Source: Serpula lacrymans var. lacrymans S7.9 (taxonomy: Eukaryota > Basidiomycota > Agaricomycetes > Boletales > Serpulaceae). Taken from it: a DNA stretch of 64,000 bases. Location: assembly GCF_000218685.1 (NCBI RefSeq), contig NW_006763295.1, positions 248,001 through 312,000 on the forward strand, in the 5' to 3' direction. The translations under genes were made by a program, and so were the position numbers. Below, one piece after another: positions 22,708 through 34,796 of this stretch; the first letter of the stretch is position 1, and the number at the start of each line of letters is the position of its first letter. The notes under the pieces are model-generated. The model searched no databases. It saw only the letters and a list, made by a program, of their open reading frames with translations, and was not told the DNA's origin.

Positions 22708-24225
22708 TTATCCGTCTGTCTCGTTATGCTGCTTCTCTGTGCCCTCGACTTTCTCCTGGATATCACCGTTCAGGTCGGCATATCCTTCGTGCTCAGAGAC
22801 ATCCTTCTTCGATATCCTACGGGGCAGGCCAAAGACGGTATGCATCTTACCGCACAAATCCTCCTCTCCCATTTTAATTGCGTCGTTCAAGGCGGTCCAG
22901 CAAGACTGGCACATATCCTTCTTCGCTTCATCTGACAATATCGGCGTGCTGGGAAATAGGAGACTGTCATGCGTTTCTAAGCTGGAGTCTGTTTCTTGAG
23001 ACGAAAATAAGTCGTCCATTAAACGCGTAAAGCCTCCAGAGCACGAGCTCTCACTTCGCCCATTCTGCTTGTCACAGCCGATGCGACGTCGCCCTTGCTT
23101 CTCGTTTGAGGCGACTTTTGTCTGGAATCGGAAAAGGACCTTCTGACGCTCAAGTACCAAGCGCTGTTTCCCTTCCAGGATGCGCAATCTTTCCAGCGGC
23201 GACAAACTCCTCGAGTTACGAAAGCGGATCCCAAACACCAGCGCGCGGTTGCTCAGCGAAAGAGCAGCATAGTAGTACGCCCAGGGAAGGAGACTAACGA
23301 GGTTATTTTCGTCTGCGATGGTGATAGCTTGGATTGGCCAGTACTTTTCCAATTCCTCTCCCTCGCCTTCAGGGTGAGAGAGACGAATGCGCGGTTTACG
23401 TCCTTGGTCCCGCTCGGCGAGCATGAATTTCTCGAAGTTGTCGATCGTTGTCTCGAACAGAGCCGTGGATTCCATCTTTCTCGCGTATCGCATTAACGAG
23501 CAATTTGCAGCCCAGTCCAGCCCAGCCTTGTTGTACAGATTCTCGAGGTATCTGTCGAATGATGGCACAATCAACGATGATGTCAACATGCACAACTTCA
23601 CGAAGCACAGTACTTACCCATCGTAGTACATGGCTCTCAAATAATACGTGAACTCATTCGCAGTAACAGCACGGAGCCGGCACAGTTCCACACCCTCCAA
23701 CTCAGCATCATGGTCGTCGCATTGGAATGGTCGATCAAGGATCGCAGGTTGGGTGGCCTCATAAACCTCGTCGAACGCGCCCTCCCATTTTTCAAGCGAT
23801 TTGTGGTGAACGCGGAAGATTGTGAGGTCGGCTATGATCGCGATATCACCGTCGGAGAAGTAGAATTCGTCACTCTGCTTGTAGACATGCGTGCGTTTGG
23901 GGGTTGGGAGGGGTCGTTTGGGTAGAGGTGGGGGTGGCGCAGACTCTTTAAGTGCTAGGGCAGGGGTAGGAGTGTTACAGGTGGAACTGTTTTGCATCAC
24001 TCGGGGGCGTTTGACTGGGCTGGGAGAGAAGGCGTATAGATCATTTGGATAAACACCCAAGGTGGCGATTTCAAGTGCTCTTTTGATTCCGCGGGGGAAT
24101 GTGTTATTAGGCGTGTTGTGCAGGCAGGAAAGAGAGCTTATAATAGTAGGTGTGATCATCTTGGAGGTTAAGAGTGATATGTTGGTGGGTTTGTTGTAGG
24201 GGTGGCAGTGGCGATGTGGGATCAA
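22708..24225 (-). CDS. BTB/POZ-like domain protein
   Basis: Two exons joined in phase across an intron of about 67 nt near 23550-23620 (YYDG / YLENLYNK). The N-terminus is Pro-rich (PPPPLPKRPLPTPKRTH). A BTB/POZ-like core follows: FYFSDGDIAIIADLTIFRVH, HKSLEK, a segment ending FTYYLRAMYYDG, then helices containing WAANCSLMRYARKME. The C-terminal half is helical and ends in a charged tail. The Met at 24159 (MITPTIISS) is an alternative start. Agaricomycete genomes carry many such BTB proteins, often proposed as substrate adaptors or regulators; the role here is unknown. Confidence 0.75.
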
Positions 24226-25052
24226 GGTCTTCTGGCGTCCTTATAAAGGGCTTTCATGGTATGGCTTTCATTGTTGCCCCCGTGACGAGACGCTTTTACT
24301 AGCTGTGGAAAGCGTTGACCCACGCTTTGATTGTTGCTCTGACCATTGCTTGGACCTTCAAAGCGTTAAAGCGATCCGGATTCAATTGAGGTTTGGAGCA
24401 CGTGGTGAGGCGGGTTGACTACATACACCTATCATGGTAGCGGAAGGTCGACGACGATCAATTTTAAGAATGAGAACGCGATGTGTGCCAGTGAAGCATG
24501 TGAAGGAAAGTGAACTCACTGTGCACAATATTGCCGAGATGGACTGAGTGTTTGCTGTAATTGCCTAATCGGTACGTTGCTATTTTCTTACTTCTCTGAT
24601 GCGGCAGATATGACCTATGAATGATCTTTGTTAGACTTGCTTGCAATTGACTGATTGAAGGTGCACAAATTCTACCGGGTCAGCCGTGCTTAGGCTCTTT
24701 CCAAATATATCTTATGCTTGCTGTCTTATCATATTATTTTTATTTGCAGTATTATTGTACTACATCAAAATTTCGAGTGAGTAACCTTATCGGGTTACAA
24801 GAAAGTACAACACTCTGACACCGAATCCCGATAGCGCTTCGGATTCGAATTCGATAGCAACACAATGCACAATGCATAATGTATGCATAATGTAACGTGT
24901 AACATAGATGCTAGGGTGCCACTCACAAGTCGTATTTAAGCTGCTAAACTTCGTCTGCACTTCTTGCAAACTCGAGTCCTCAAATCATAGGTACGCACCT
25001 TGCATTGCGATCATGGACATGCAACTGATCTGACCTTGATATTACGATAGCT
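24226..25052. other. Divergent intergenic region, no gene seen
   Basis: About 830 bp between the BTB gene (minus) and the F-box gene (plus). No coding features; the right part is AT-rich. Confidence 0.45.
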
Positions 25053-27032
25053 ATGTCAGAGCTTAAGCTCGCTATCACTACTATCGCCATCTTCCGCCAG
25101 AATGCTACCCAGGATCAGGAACTGCGGCCTGCCGTTCAGAGAGTCCCTGCTGAAATCTGGCCAGAATGCTGGAACGAACAGTACTGTAGCAGGAATGATC
25201 TTCATCAACTCTCCCAGACCTGCTGGCTTTTCCGCCGCATCTGCCTGCCATTGCTATTCCGGAGGCTTGAGCACCGCACGCCCGACCCATACTATGTAAG
25301 GCGAACGAGCTGGAGGTTTTCCAAGCGTATACTGCAGAAATCAATTAATCGCTTTATTGTCTTGGCACTGAGTCCTTCTTTGTCTCAATTACGCTCTTGG
25401 GTACAAAGCTGGGATTTCTACGGCGAAAATTACTTGGGCGAAAGTTATACTTCACAGAACTACCAACACCAGCTCCAGGACTTCTATCTCCTGGTGGAAC
25501 AAACTTTCTCCACTCTTCTCCCCTTTTACGGCAACTTGAGGTCGCTCACCGTCCATCGGTTTTGTATCGATAATACTTTCCGCGCATCGTTGGACCGTCT
25601 TGCCTTCCTCGAAACATTTGTCGTTGATGATTGCGAATATGAATATACTGGCAATGCTGGATCACCTCTCCCCGTGCAAAAATTCCGTTCCGGCGATCAC
25701 TTCTGGTTATATGATACTTTCGTTTGGAAGATTTCTTTGCAGGCTTTGACCAATCTAGATATTACTGGACGTGGTGCGAGAGAGTATATCTCTCATTTCT
25801 CTGGCCTTGGTCCGTTAATCAATCTCACCCACTTGAAGCTCGACGTAGAATCAGGGGATTCTTTTGAAATTCTTCCCTATTGTCCTCAGTTGAGGTCGCT
25901 TGTCACCAGATTGAGCGGTCGCATTCCCAACCCGTCTTTCTCCCAAGCCGTATCTCCGAATGCTATCCCTCTTCTCTCCTCGTATGCCGGGCCACTGTGT
26001 TTGATGGAATATTTCGTTCAAGGCCGTCCTGTGACACACATCGAATTCAACGATCACGAAGTTGTCGATTATGACGTCCTTGGTTCCATGCTGTTCAACA
26101 TCTCGTGTTGGAACCCCAACCTCAGGAGTCTGGTCCTAGGATTAGTTCCTTTGGGACCCGAGATATTTGGTATCGTGGAGTCGATTTTTGGGAGTCAGCT
26201 GGTAGAGCTGGAGATCATGTTCTACAAACCGCAGGTTGGTGGGCTTGCTCTGCCTCCTCCCGTGGTCCAACAACCGCAGGTTCATGCGTCTGCTCTGCCT
26301 CTCATGGTCCAACAACCGCAGGTTCACTTACATGTTCTGCCTCCCACCATCCAACAAATGAACGTTAATGTCGTTGCAAACGTTCCTCCTACGGCTGTGA
26401 ACATCCCGGAAGAGGCATTCAATTCACATCACGACTCGAATTCTGATGATGGTTCCGACGTGTCCAGCATATCCGACGCCAACGCCGTTTCATCCGAGTC
26501 CGATTCAGATTACGAGCCAGATTCTGATAGTGATTCTGACGTGTCCGTATCTGACGCAGAAGTGGAGAGGATAGAGAGTGGAGAGGTACCGTACGGGTTG
26601 CGACCCCGGAACCTTCGATTCCCCAATATCGCTCAAGCTTTACAGGACTGGCGCAAAGCAGATCTGCCTACTATCTCAGTAGATGGAGACGGCAACCCCG
26701 TGAATGGGTCGGATACTTTACAGGTACAGTTCTTTCTTACTCCCATTCTCTGATTGAGATATTCAAAACTAGAGTCAATCTAGGGCTTGATGGACCACAT
26801 TGTCCTTGGACGGGTGCCCATGCCCCCTGCGCTTACACATCTCCGATTGATGTGTACCAAGGCTACATATATGACGCAAGAGGTAAAAATGAAACCTTTG
26901 GGACAACAACCTCTCGTCTTAATACTCTCGCGACTTCATCCGTCCCTGCGAGAGGTGATCCTATTCCACTCCGAGTGGGCTTGGGAACTAAGGAATGATG
27001 CTTGGTGGTTGACTGAGATCCCGCAAGAGTGA
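25053..27032 (+). CDS. F-box-like protein with LRR-type region, short repeats and acidic patch
   Basis: Exon 1 runs from 25053 to about 26723. An intron of about 60 nt precedes the last exon, which ends at 27030-27032. The N-terminus has an F-box-like motif (VPAEIWPECWNEQY then LHQLSQTCWLFRRICLPLLF). An irregular leucine-rich region follows (LRSLTVHRFCI, LTHLKLDVE, LRSLVLGLVPLG). After it come three short repeats (PQV...VQQ) and a Ser/Asp-rich acidic stretch. The final exon resumes the LRR pattern (PPALTHLRLMC, LREVILFHSEW). It is probably a substrate-recognition subunit of an SCF ubiquitin ligase. The target is unknown. Confidence 0.75.
26229..26357 (+). repeat. Three in-frame repeats of 45, 42 and 42 bp
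   Basis: Each unit begins CCGCAGGTT and ends CCAACAA, encoding PQV-x3-(A/V)LP-x-VQQ-type blocks of 14-15 residues (third unit TIQQ). All are multiples of 3, so copy number can vary without a frame change. Confidence 0.85.
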
Positions 27033-27302
27033 TCTTGAAATGAAGCAAAACGTATTTTTTTTTATGAAATAAATAGAATAATGTAATAAGCAGTGTACCT
27101 TAGGTTAATGTTATAATGACTTTTCTTATATAGTGATCTCGACGACGACTTCCTTCCTTCCTTACGAGTAAGTATGCCACTGCGCTCAAAAAGGTAATTT
27201 TTGTTGTACGCGTGTCTACGGCAGCCACCAAGCTCAGAATGCAGGAAAAACGGCAACAGTAGCCTATAATGCTCACCTTTCTAGCTTCTCTTAAGCTGAA
27301 CC

Positions 27303-27694
27303 ATGAACAGCTCCTCGTCAGAAAACGTCTCCAGTACCAAAGGTATTGCTTCTGCACACGAATCTGCCAACGTCTCACCCCAACTGGCACCAGCAGCACG
27401 CCACGAAAAGTCCGAGCAGCCTGCACCAGCGTATAAGGACTGTCTCTCTTGTCGAATCGTTGGGACGGGCGCATTGGCTGGTACTGGATTGTATGCGCTG
27501 AATATGTCGAGGGCGCGCGCGCCTGGTTCAGTGATGGGGAAGAGGGTTATGGCAGGCGTTGGTGTTGGTACGCATTACTTTTCTTTTTGACTATCAATCT
27601 ATTTTCTAATGGCTTTGTTAAAATTCTTCCGTATTCACTTATGATATGTTGCACAGGGTTCTTGATTGGAAGTGCTCTTCGATGGACAACATGA
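27303..27694 (+). CDS. DMAC1/Dmo2-like small membrane protein (DUF4536)
   Basis: Two exons. The first, from ATG 27303, encodes a low-complexity N-terminus and the motif YKDCLSCRIVGTGALAGTG leading into a hydrophobic helix. The intron starts GTACGC at about 27569 and ends at TTGCACAG. The last exon encodes GFLIGSALRWTT. The DCLSCR motif followed by a glycine-rich helix is typical of the DMAC1/Dmo2 family, small mitochondrial inner-membrane proteins linked in animals to complex I distal-arm assembly. The function is inferred from the family. Confidence 0.75.
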
Positions 27695-27836
27695 TGGTGG
27701 GTCCTTTGATCACGACTTTCAACAACAGAGAGTATCGTTGCTCCAAGATGTATCATTGATGTAACAAGGATAATGAACATTATGCTAGTATACATATAGT
27801 ACAGATATGCGTCCTTTTTTACATATCGACGAACAC

Positions 27837-29035
27837 TCAACTGTGAGTGAAGTTTGGCTTTCTCTTCTCGACAAATGCGTTCATACCTGTGGTATTAAAA
27901 TAGCTTAACCAACCATAGACGAATAATTCAAAGCCGACATACCTTCTTTCTGGTCCTTTGTCGCGAACATGGAATGGAACAGCCTCTTTTCGAAGTGTAA
28001 ACCCTCTGCCAAGGGCAATTCAAATGCTATAGTAGATAGACGTATCAGAATCAGACATGCCCTAATCTTGAGAGAAGTAGGGAAACATCGTAGACAGTAC
28101 TCACAAGCATTAATAGCTTCCTTACAAGCCTGCACCGAAATTTGTCCTTTACTCGCAATCACTTTCGCCATCTCCACCGCTTCTTTGACCACCTCACCCT
28201 CGCCTTCACCCACGACGCGGCTGACCATCCCCCACTTTTCAGCTTCGTATGCGGAGAACATGCGTCCAGTGAGCATGAGCTCCATGGCGCGAGATTTACC
28301 GACGAGGCGCGTGAGCCGCTGGGTACCACCTCCACCTGGGATAACGCCGATGCTGATCTCAGGCTGACTAAATTTGGCGGTTGGTGAGGCGAGGATGATG
28401 TCGCACATGAGTGCCAGTTCGCATCCACCACCAAGCTAAGGGCCGTGGAGGTAAGCAAAGAGTGTGAGGTGGCTGGTGGGTGCTTACGGCGTATCCGCTG
28501 ACAGCTGCGATGATAGGCTTTCGCAGCTTTGAGATGAGTTCCCAGTTACTCAAGAAGTTGTTCTTGTAAGCATCCGCGACTGTTCAGAGTAGACAAAATA
28601 GGTGATGAGATTTTGCCCCTGACGAAACTGGAAAAAGCGAGATGAAAGCAGGTTACTCACATTCTTTGTCTTTCATCTCCTTAATATCCGCACCGGCTAA
28701 GTAAACAGCCGCATCGTAGGTAGTCTAGTCTTGATTATAAGGTAGAACTGGACGCAGCACATACCCGCGAAAGCCTTGTCCGACCCCGTCAATACCATTG
28801 CACCGACAGCATCGTCGCGGTCTGCTTCGAGCAAGGCGTCATATATATCGTTGAAATGAGCGGCATTCAGAGCGTTGAGAGCTTTTGGGCGGTTGAGGGT
28901 GATGAGAGCGACGGAGGGGTCAGGACGGGAGGTAAGGACATTGGCATAGGTGGTGGACAGCAGACGGACTCGGGCGTGGAATGAGTACGGGTGAGATGCT
29001 GTCTTTCTCAGCGCAGACAATACGAGGTTGGACAT
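27837..29035 (-). CDS. Mitochondrial enoyl-CoA hydratase
   Basis: Crotonase-family enzyme that hydrates 2-enoyl-CoA in fatty-acid beta-oxidation. The N-terminus ([19 protein letters not shown]) is presequence-like. Motifs in order: [13 protein letters not shown], oxyanion-hole [28 protein letters not shown] with the first catalytic Glu, [18 protein letters not shown] with the second, and C-terminal [21 protein letters not shown]. At least five introns. Stop at 27837-27839. Length and motifs are complete. Confidence 0.93.
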
Positions 29036-29514
29036 TATAGCTATTGCAGAGATATGTTTTTCACTTTAGTATCACAGTCTCTTACCAGGTAAGATCCCAC
29101 GCTCGCTTTACATGTTCCGTCTCGGCTACCGCATCGTCCTTTGCTCTGGGCGACATCGTTCAGCCATCGTTCATGCCAGAATGTTCGTTCTTGAAGCCAG
29201 GCTCGCCGTCGGCTGGGATGTTTACTTGGTTTGTAACAACCCTCGGGTGAGTAGATAATTGCTGGGCAATACACGTTGACAACGTGTATAGGAATGAGTT
29301 AGGAATGAGTCTGATCATCTTCGCTATAGGACATGAAGTATCACATAATGCATAATCGGTGTGTACATGCGTGTGTATTTACCCTCTTTTCTATACAGAG
29401 AGGGATAAGGGAGATAGTCTCAAGGCGGTGACATATATCTGAAACAACATCTTCGTGGAACGAGCCAGCATCTATCATTATCGCTCTCCTCTATCCACAG
29501 ATGCAATCTGTTTT
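29036..29514. other. Intergenic, no gene seen
   Basis: Spacer upstream of the enoyl-CoA hydratase start. No features were recognised beyond short frames. Confidence 0.45.
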
Positions 29515-30020
29515 CTACTGTCCACGGTCCACTGAATTGATAGCGCAGTGCAGGGGGTATGTCATCTTCACGGTCTGCAAATTGAGTGTGATGTTACTCC
29601 GCTGAACAAGGAAGGAGGTTAGCCTGTCATGTCCATACCGCACTGCAAAGGTGTAGTGGTGAGTCGCCAATTTCATCTTGTAAGTTCGCCTGATGTCAAT
29701 CCTAGAAAGTAGCTGTTCCACAAGGACCTCGTTTCCAGTTTTTTTTGCTACTAACAAGAGTATCCTCCACGTTCTTTTCCCCAGTTGACGTCATCTCTTA
29801 CAAGCAAAAGCCTTAGGATCGCCTCCGCCTCTAATTCAAGTCTCAGGTCTCGATATTCGTCCTCTTGGGAAATGTCACTGTAATGATTGCGCTCAGCAAC
29901 ACGATTACTTCTAGTGCCCCCACGCCGCTACCTTACTCACCGTCGATTGCCATTGCCAACCACGCTAATGCCTTGATTTCTGTAGGAGCTTATGTTCATA
30001 TCAATTTCAGCGTCGGTCAA
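29515..30020 (-). pseudogene. Decayed ankyrin-repeat tail of the NACHT-ankyrin gene
   Basis: Immediately after the TAG at 30021, the same frame continues with ankyrin-like LTDAEIDMNI. Further down, AILRLLLVRDDVNWGKE is readable in one frame. LLVAKKTGNEVLVEQLLSR, FAVRYGHDRLTSFLVQ and PLHCAINS are readable in another. These are ankyrin repeats interrupted by a stop and at least one frameshift, so the active protein is probably C-terminally truncated. Confidence 0.6.
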
Positions 30021-32960
30021 CTAAACTTTCGCCATCCTTTCATCGCCTTCTTTAACAGCTAGCCACAGCAGTGTCAAGTCATAATTATCTTTCCCTTTGA
30101 CACAGAAGTTTTTGGATGCCCACATAAAGAACAACCATGCCAATTCTCTGTGATAAAGGGCACAGAACGAGTGTGAAATTTGCATGTAGATGTCGGTGTC
30201 AAGCGGATGCAGTGCAACGTCTTCCCTCGAGAACAGGTACCGAACGCGTGATGCATGATGAAGGTGGTCCCTTGAGCTGACATCCACCTCGTGCCGTAAT
30301 AACAGCAGTTTAACGACGTCCAGATGCCTCTCCTGGACAGCATATGAAAGTGGCGTCCGACCACCTTCATCCTTAGAGTCGACATCCACTTCGTGTCTTG
30401 CCAACAGTAATTTAACAACGCCAATGTTCCCTCCTTGAGCTGCATATGAAAGGGGTGTTCGACCACCGTTATTCTTCGAATTGACATCGACATCGTCCCT
30501 TGCCAAAAGCAATTCAATGACATCAGCGTTCCCTTCCTGAGCTGCATAGGAGAGCGGTGTTCGACCATTCCGATCCTTCGAGTTGACATCCACGTCATAT
30601 CTTGTCAAGAGCAGTTTTATGACATCCGTGAATCCCCTTTCCATTGCGTATGAGAGTGGTGCGTGGCCATGGTCATCCTTCATATTCACATCGACCTCAC
30701 TCCTCGTCAACATTGATTGAACGATATCCGTGAATCCCCCCTCAGCTGCAAGTGAGAGGGGCGTTCGACCTTCCCGATCCTTCGAGTTCAAGTCCGCGTC
30801 ACGTCTTGTCAACAGCAGCTTCACGACTTCCTCGTACCCGAGTATGGCTGCGATCGAGAGTGATGTCTGACCAAACTTTTCTTTTGAATTGACATTATGG
30901 CCTCGATCGAGCAGTAGTTGTACCACGGCTACATGCCCACTTCCTGCGGCGACGTGTAGCGGCATCAAACCGTTGCTAGTTCTTTGGTCTCCATTATCGC
31001 CATCTTTCAACCGATAATCAATGGTTTGAGCTAGACCAAAAAAGGCACACAAATGCAACGCTGAACCTCCCTTGCCAAAATAAAAATCATAGCCTATCGT
31101 TTGAAAAGCATTTGCAACTCTCTTGTCACAGCTTAAGAATTCTTGTATCATCGCCTGATTTGTCTCCTCGACAGGCCCACGCGCGTGATGGGCCCAATAG
31201 TCTATGGCATAATTGAGAAACCCATCTTTGTCGTTCGAGCGTTGGCCGCCCGGCAGGGACAACACTCCTAGGCATATATTGGTGATTTCTGCATGAGGAT
31301 TTGGGAAAGGCCACCCTTCATATTTCTCAAAATATTCCTGTGCAGTGTAATCTTATGATGCCTAATAAGCGTCTGCCATGCATTGGACTATGAGGCAAGA
31401 TACTCACGAACAAATAGAAACGACCTAGCAATGGAATGTGCTGGTTTTGTGGCCATGACTAGGCCAGCGCAGATATCCATGATAAAGGTCTCATCCACTA
31501 GATCATCGTCCTTGATATAGGGATGATCAGACGAAAAGGCTACGGCTTCTTGAAGTTCCCTAGTAGTCAGAGGTCGTAAGGCAGAAGCGATCAACATGAT
31601 GGTCTTCAAAGCGAGTAATCGACGCTCCTCGTCCAATGTGTTGATACGTTTCATTGTGTCATCATAAGCATCATTAATGCCCTGTGGTAGACGGTCGAGG
31701 GCGTCCAGAACACCACGGGCTGTGAGCTTACATGCTAATGAATCCAGATGCAAGCGACATAGCAAAAACCTTGGTTGGTATTGTAAGACAATAAGTAAAC
31801 ATAATAATAAAGGCACTCACATGCCCTGCGCTTTTTTTGGAAGATATTTGATAATTTTTTGTTTTACGTGGGGATGTTTATCCAGGAGTCTATTCAATTG
31901 TGTAAGGTGACTCCCTGAGCGAATGCGACCATCGATATACTTGCACATATCATCTTCACGTGCGCGAATATCCATCCGTTCGTTGTTATAAAGAGCTGCC
32001 CCAATGGTGGGAATGTCACGAGAAGTAACCAATAAGCTTCCTCCTAGAGATTGGAGACTATGGAGAAGCTCAGCGCGACGGTTGTCCTCGGAAACCTCGT
32101 CCAGAGCGTCGGCGACAACGAAAACTTGAGAAAACTCAGTGATCTCCTTCCTTAAGGTATTGCGAACTTCCGACAGAGTTGGCCTGACATGCCTTTCTAG
32201 ATGAGACTTGTATTCGGTTTTGACGCGCTCAAAGGTAGGAGGAAAATCTTGGACTAGTTGCTTCAAGAGGCTTGCTACGAGATTATAAACCGTCTGCGTT
32301 GATTGGTCTTTATAATTGCAATAGATATAGACCACTGCAACATTATTGCATTTGTGTTTCTTGACGAGGATATGTTTGATGATGTATGAGCTAAACGGTA
32401 GAATTATTGGTTTAAGGTAAAATGTGGCTACCTGCTGGTGGACTTACGCAAGGATAGTTTTCCCAGCGCCGGCTGTACAGCTCGCTCCATCAGGATATGA
32501 ATATCGAGCATGATTTCATCGATGTACTTACGGATCCCAGGGCACCACAGGGTTTTTAGATCTCCTTTATGCCACCTCCGGAAGGTGTCGTCGTTGAGTA
32601 TCCATTCACCCGTTCCCTCTCGCCGCATTTCGTTAACTTCGCTCTGCCTTTGAGGGAAATTCAGGGGACACAGCCAATCTGCGAGCCTCTGGCGTTCGCC
32701 ATCTGAATAGTTGGGTGCATTAGCGTACAACATGATGAAGACAAGCAATAAAACTTCGTACCAACATCCTGCTGGTACTGATGGACGGTGGTGTTATTTA
32801 TTCGAATATCACGGACTTGACCATTTACTTGAAAGCCCTGGTGGTGAACATCGTTGAAGTGACTATGGCGAGCATCAACAGTTTGGGACTGAGGTTGCGC
32901 CATGCATTGGCCATTGACACGCTCAGCCGAGTTTAAGATCGAGGAACCCGGAACATCCAT
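30021..32960 (-). CDS. NACHT-ankyrin repeat protein (NLR-like)
   Basis: Exon 1 (from 32960) encodes a short Gln/His-rich leader. The next exon gives the family motif DGERQRLADWLCPLNF and ends LWCPGI. The P-loop PGAGKTIL is encoded by a 25-nt exon (32448-32472). The following exon has VVYIYCNYKD and Walker B VFVVADALDEV, with sensor LLVTSRD. Then come HYTAQEYF and, from about 31000 to 30240, about seven ankyrin repeats of the GRTPLSYAAQ...VVKLLLAR type. It ends at a TAG at 30021 that interrupts the ankyrin pattern. It likely acts as a STAND switch in non-self recognition; this is family knowledge, not shown here. Confidence 0.88.
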
Positions 32961-33744
32961 GCTGTCTGAGTAGGTTTGAAAACGTGACTTGTCCTCGACA
33001 CCTCGCGATGGGTGAAGATTGGTAAACTGGGATATATGGGTTGGAACGACAGTGGGGGTTGAACGCTACATATGATCAAAATGTCTCTTAAAAACTTGGG
33101 GGGATTTTCGAATTGCGCTCAGCCCTGAAACTCTCAAAGTCTGGGCACTTTGCAGGGTAATTAGACGCTGTTGGTTGAATACAAAAGGTAAAAATAAAAG
33201 ACGCTGTCGGGCGCGCTGCGGACCTATACTTCATTACACGCACATTCTTGCTTGCGCCCAGAACCCTAAGTCCATGGCTTGTATAGCCTGACTAACGCAA
33301 TCATTTTACCACAATATCTCTGATTCTAACACCCAGGGGGCCATATATCGCGGATTCGCAGCAGCACATACGTGTAGCGTTATGGTTGTCTACTTGGTAG
33401 TCGGTGTCAATGGAAGGACGTATTGGACAAAATAAAAACAAACAAGTGACGATCGAAACTCGCATAAGTTGTGTTACTTTGGACCCTGGACATGTTGGAC
33501 TATGTCGATGCATTTATGAATAGCTCATATCTATAAAACTTAGAATAAAATTTTAAGCATCAATCTTGATGTATCTAGGGGCAGTTTCGTTCAGCACACC
33601 TTCTAGACATTCACCGCACTCCATCTTGCGATTTGTCGAGTATTGTTGCGTCACGCGAACGACGTCAGTCCGAAATCAAAATTAAATTGAGGCGTTGTGA
33701 TAACTATACATTGTAGATCTTGCACAGATGATAGACGGCTAACA
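32961..33744. other. Intergenic, no gene seen
   Basis: About 780 bp upstream of the NACHT-ankyrin gene, AT-rich, no coding features. Likely holds its promoter. Confidence 0.45.
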
Positions 33745-34352
33745 TCAAGGTAATGGCGTGGCCATATTGATCGGCAAAATGACCAATTTCTCCTTGTCCC
33801 ACTTTGAAAATTGGCCATGATTGGCCATGAACACTATGAAAGTACTGCTTGAACAATGAAACTTACCACGTTTGACTTGTAATAAATGTCCTCCTCCACA
33901 AGCTTCCGTGCAGCAGCGAGACTTTCAGCCTCGTATATCAATGCTGATCCGACCAACTTTTGGTTTGCCGCTTCAGCTTCAAGCGATTCAGGAGTGAGCA
34001 AACCACCGGCAACTTCTACAAGAAGAGAAAGAGAAGTGAGTAGAGAACACGACAAAAATGCCAGCGCTACTAAAGATCTTATGATATAGATGATAACTTT
34101 CAGCGTACTTATTATTCCCTGACCGATAAGGTTTCTAGCACCTTCTAAATGTCGTGATCTGACGGAAAGACGACGACTGAGGGCTTCTTGGTCGGTATAG
34201 TCGGGGGCCCATACCATGAATTTGTAAGTTTTTGAACCTGACGGCGAGTCGGACGTCGTAGACATGAGTCTCGAGAAATAGGGTGTAGATATTCGTCTTT
34301 GTATGGTGGCGAAGACTGGAGCTTGTCGAAGGAAAAAGTTGGATACAAGCAT
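33745..34352 (-). CDS. YciI-like (YCII domain) protein
   Basis: Three exons. The start at 34352 (MLVSNFFLRQAPVFATIQRR) gives a presequence-like leader; an upstream in-frame Met lies at 34475. The domain starts YKFMVWAPDYTDQEALSRRL, with HLEGARNLIGQGIIKVAGG across an in-phase intron, then GSALIYEAESLAAARKLVEE and DIYYKSNVWDKEKLVILP. The last exon ends at 33745-33747. YCII proteins are small ferredoxin-like dimers with an uncertain enzymatic role; mitochondrial location is inferred from the leader. Confidence 0.85.
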
Positions 34353-34796
34353 GAAATTGGATGGAATACCTTTCCAGTGAATCGGTGCAAGTAAACGATC
34401 GACGTGATCGACAGCACTCAGTCGGCTTTCTCCGAAAATGGATTTCAAACATTTTGCAGGGTAGCAATCCTTCACTCTGTCAGGCTCGAGATTGTTTTAC
34501 GAGCAACGACAAGGGAAGAAATAGCAAAAAGAAAAGACAATTTATTTAATACCCTGGAATCAGATCACCTTATTTGTACAACTTGAAAGTCTCCACAAAA
34601 ACCACAACAGTACAACACCCGACGGGAAAAGAAAAGTACACACTAGAAATCATTAGCACATACAAATCACCATCCCAACTTGAAAGAGTAGGTCCGCATA
34701 TGAAAAATTCGTCATCCTGAAAACTCGGATGTCAAAGCTGGGAGATGGAACTCGCAGCATTATTACTCACTTATCCATTATGAACACTACCCAGCA

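Noticed and set aside
26105..26368. Second protein in another frame over the F-box repeats
   Set aside because: It repeats only because the DNA underneath is repetitive; there is no start context or homology.
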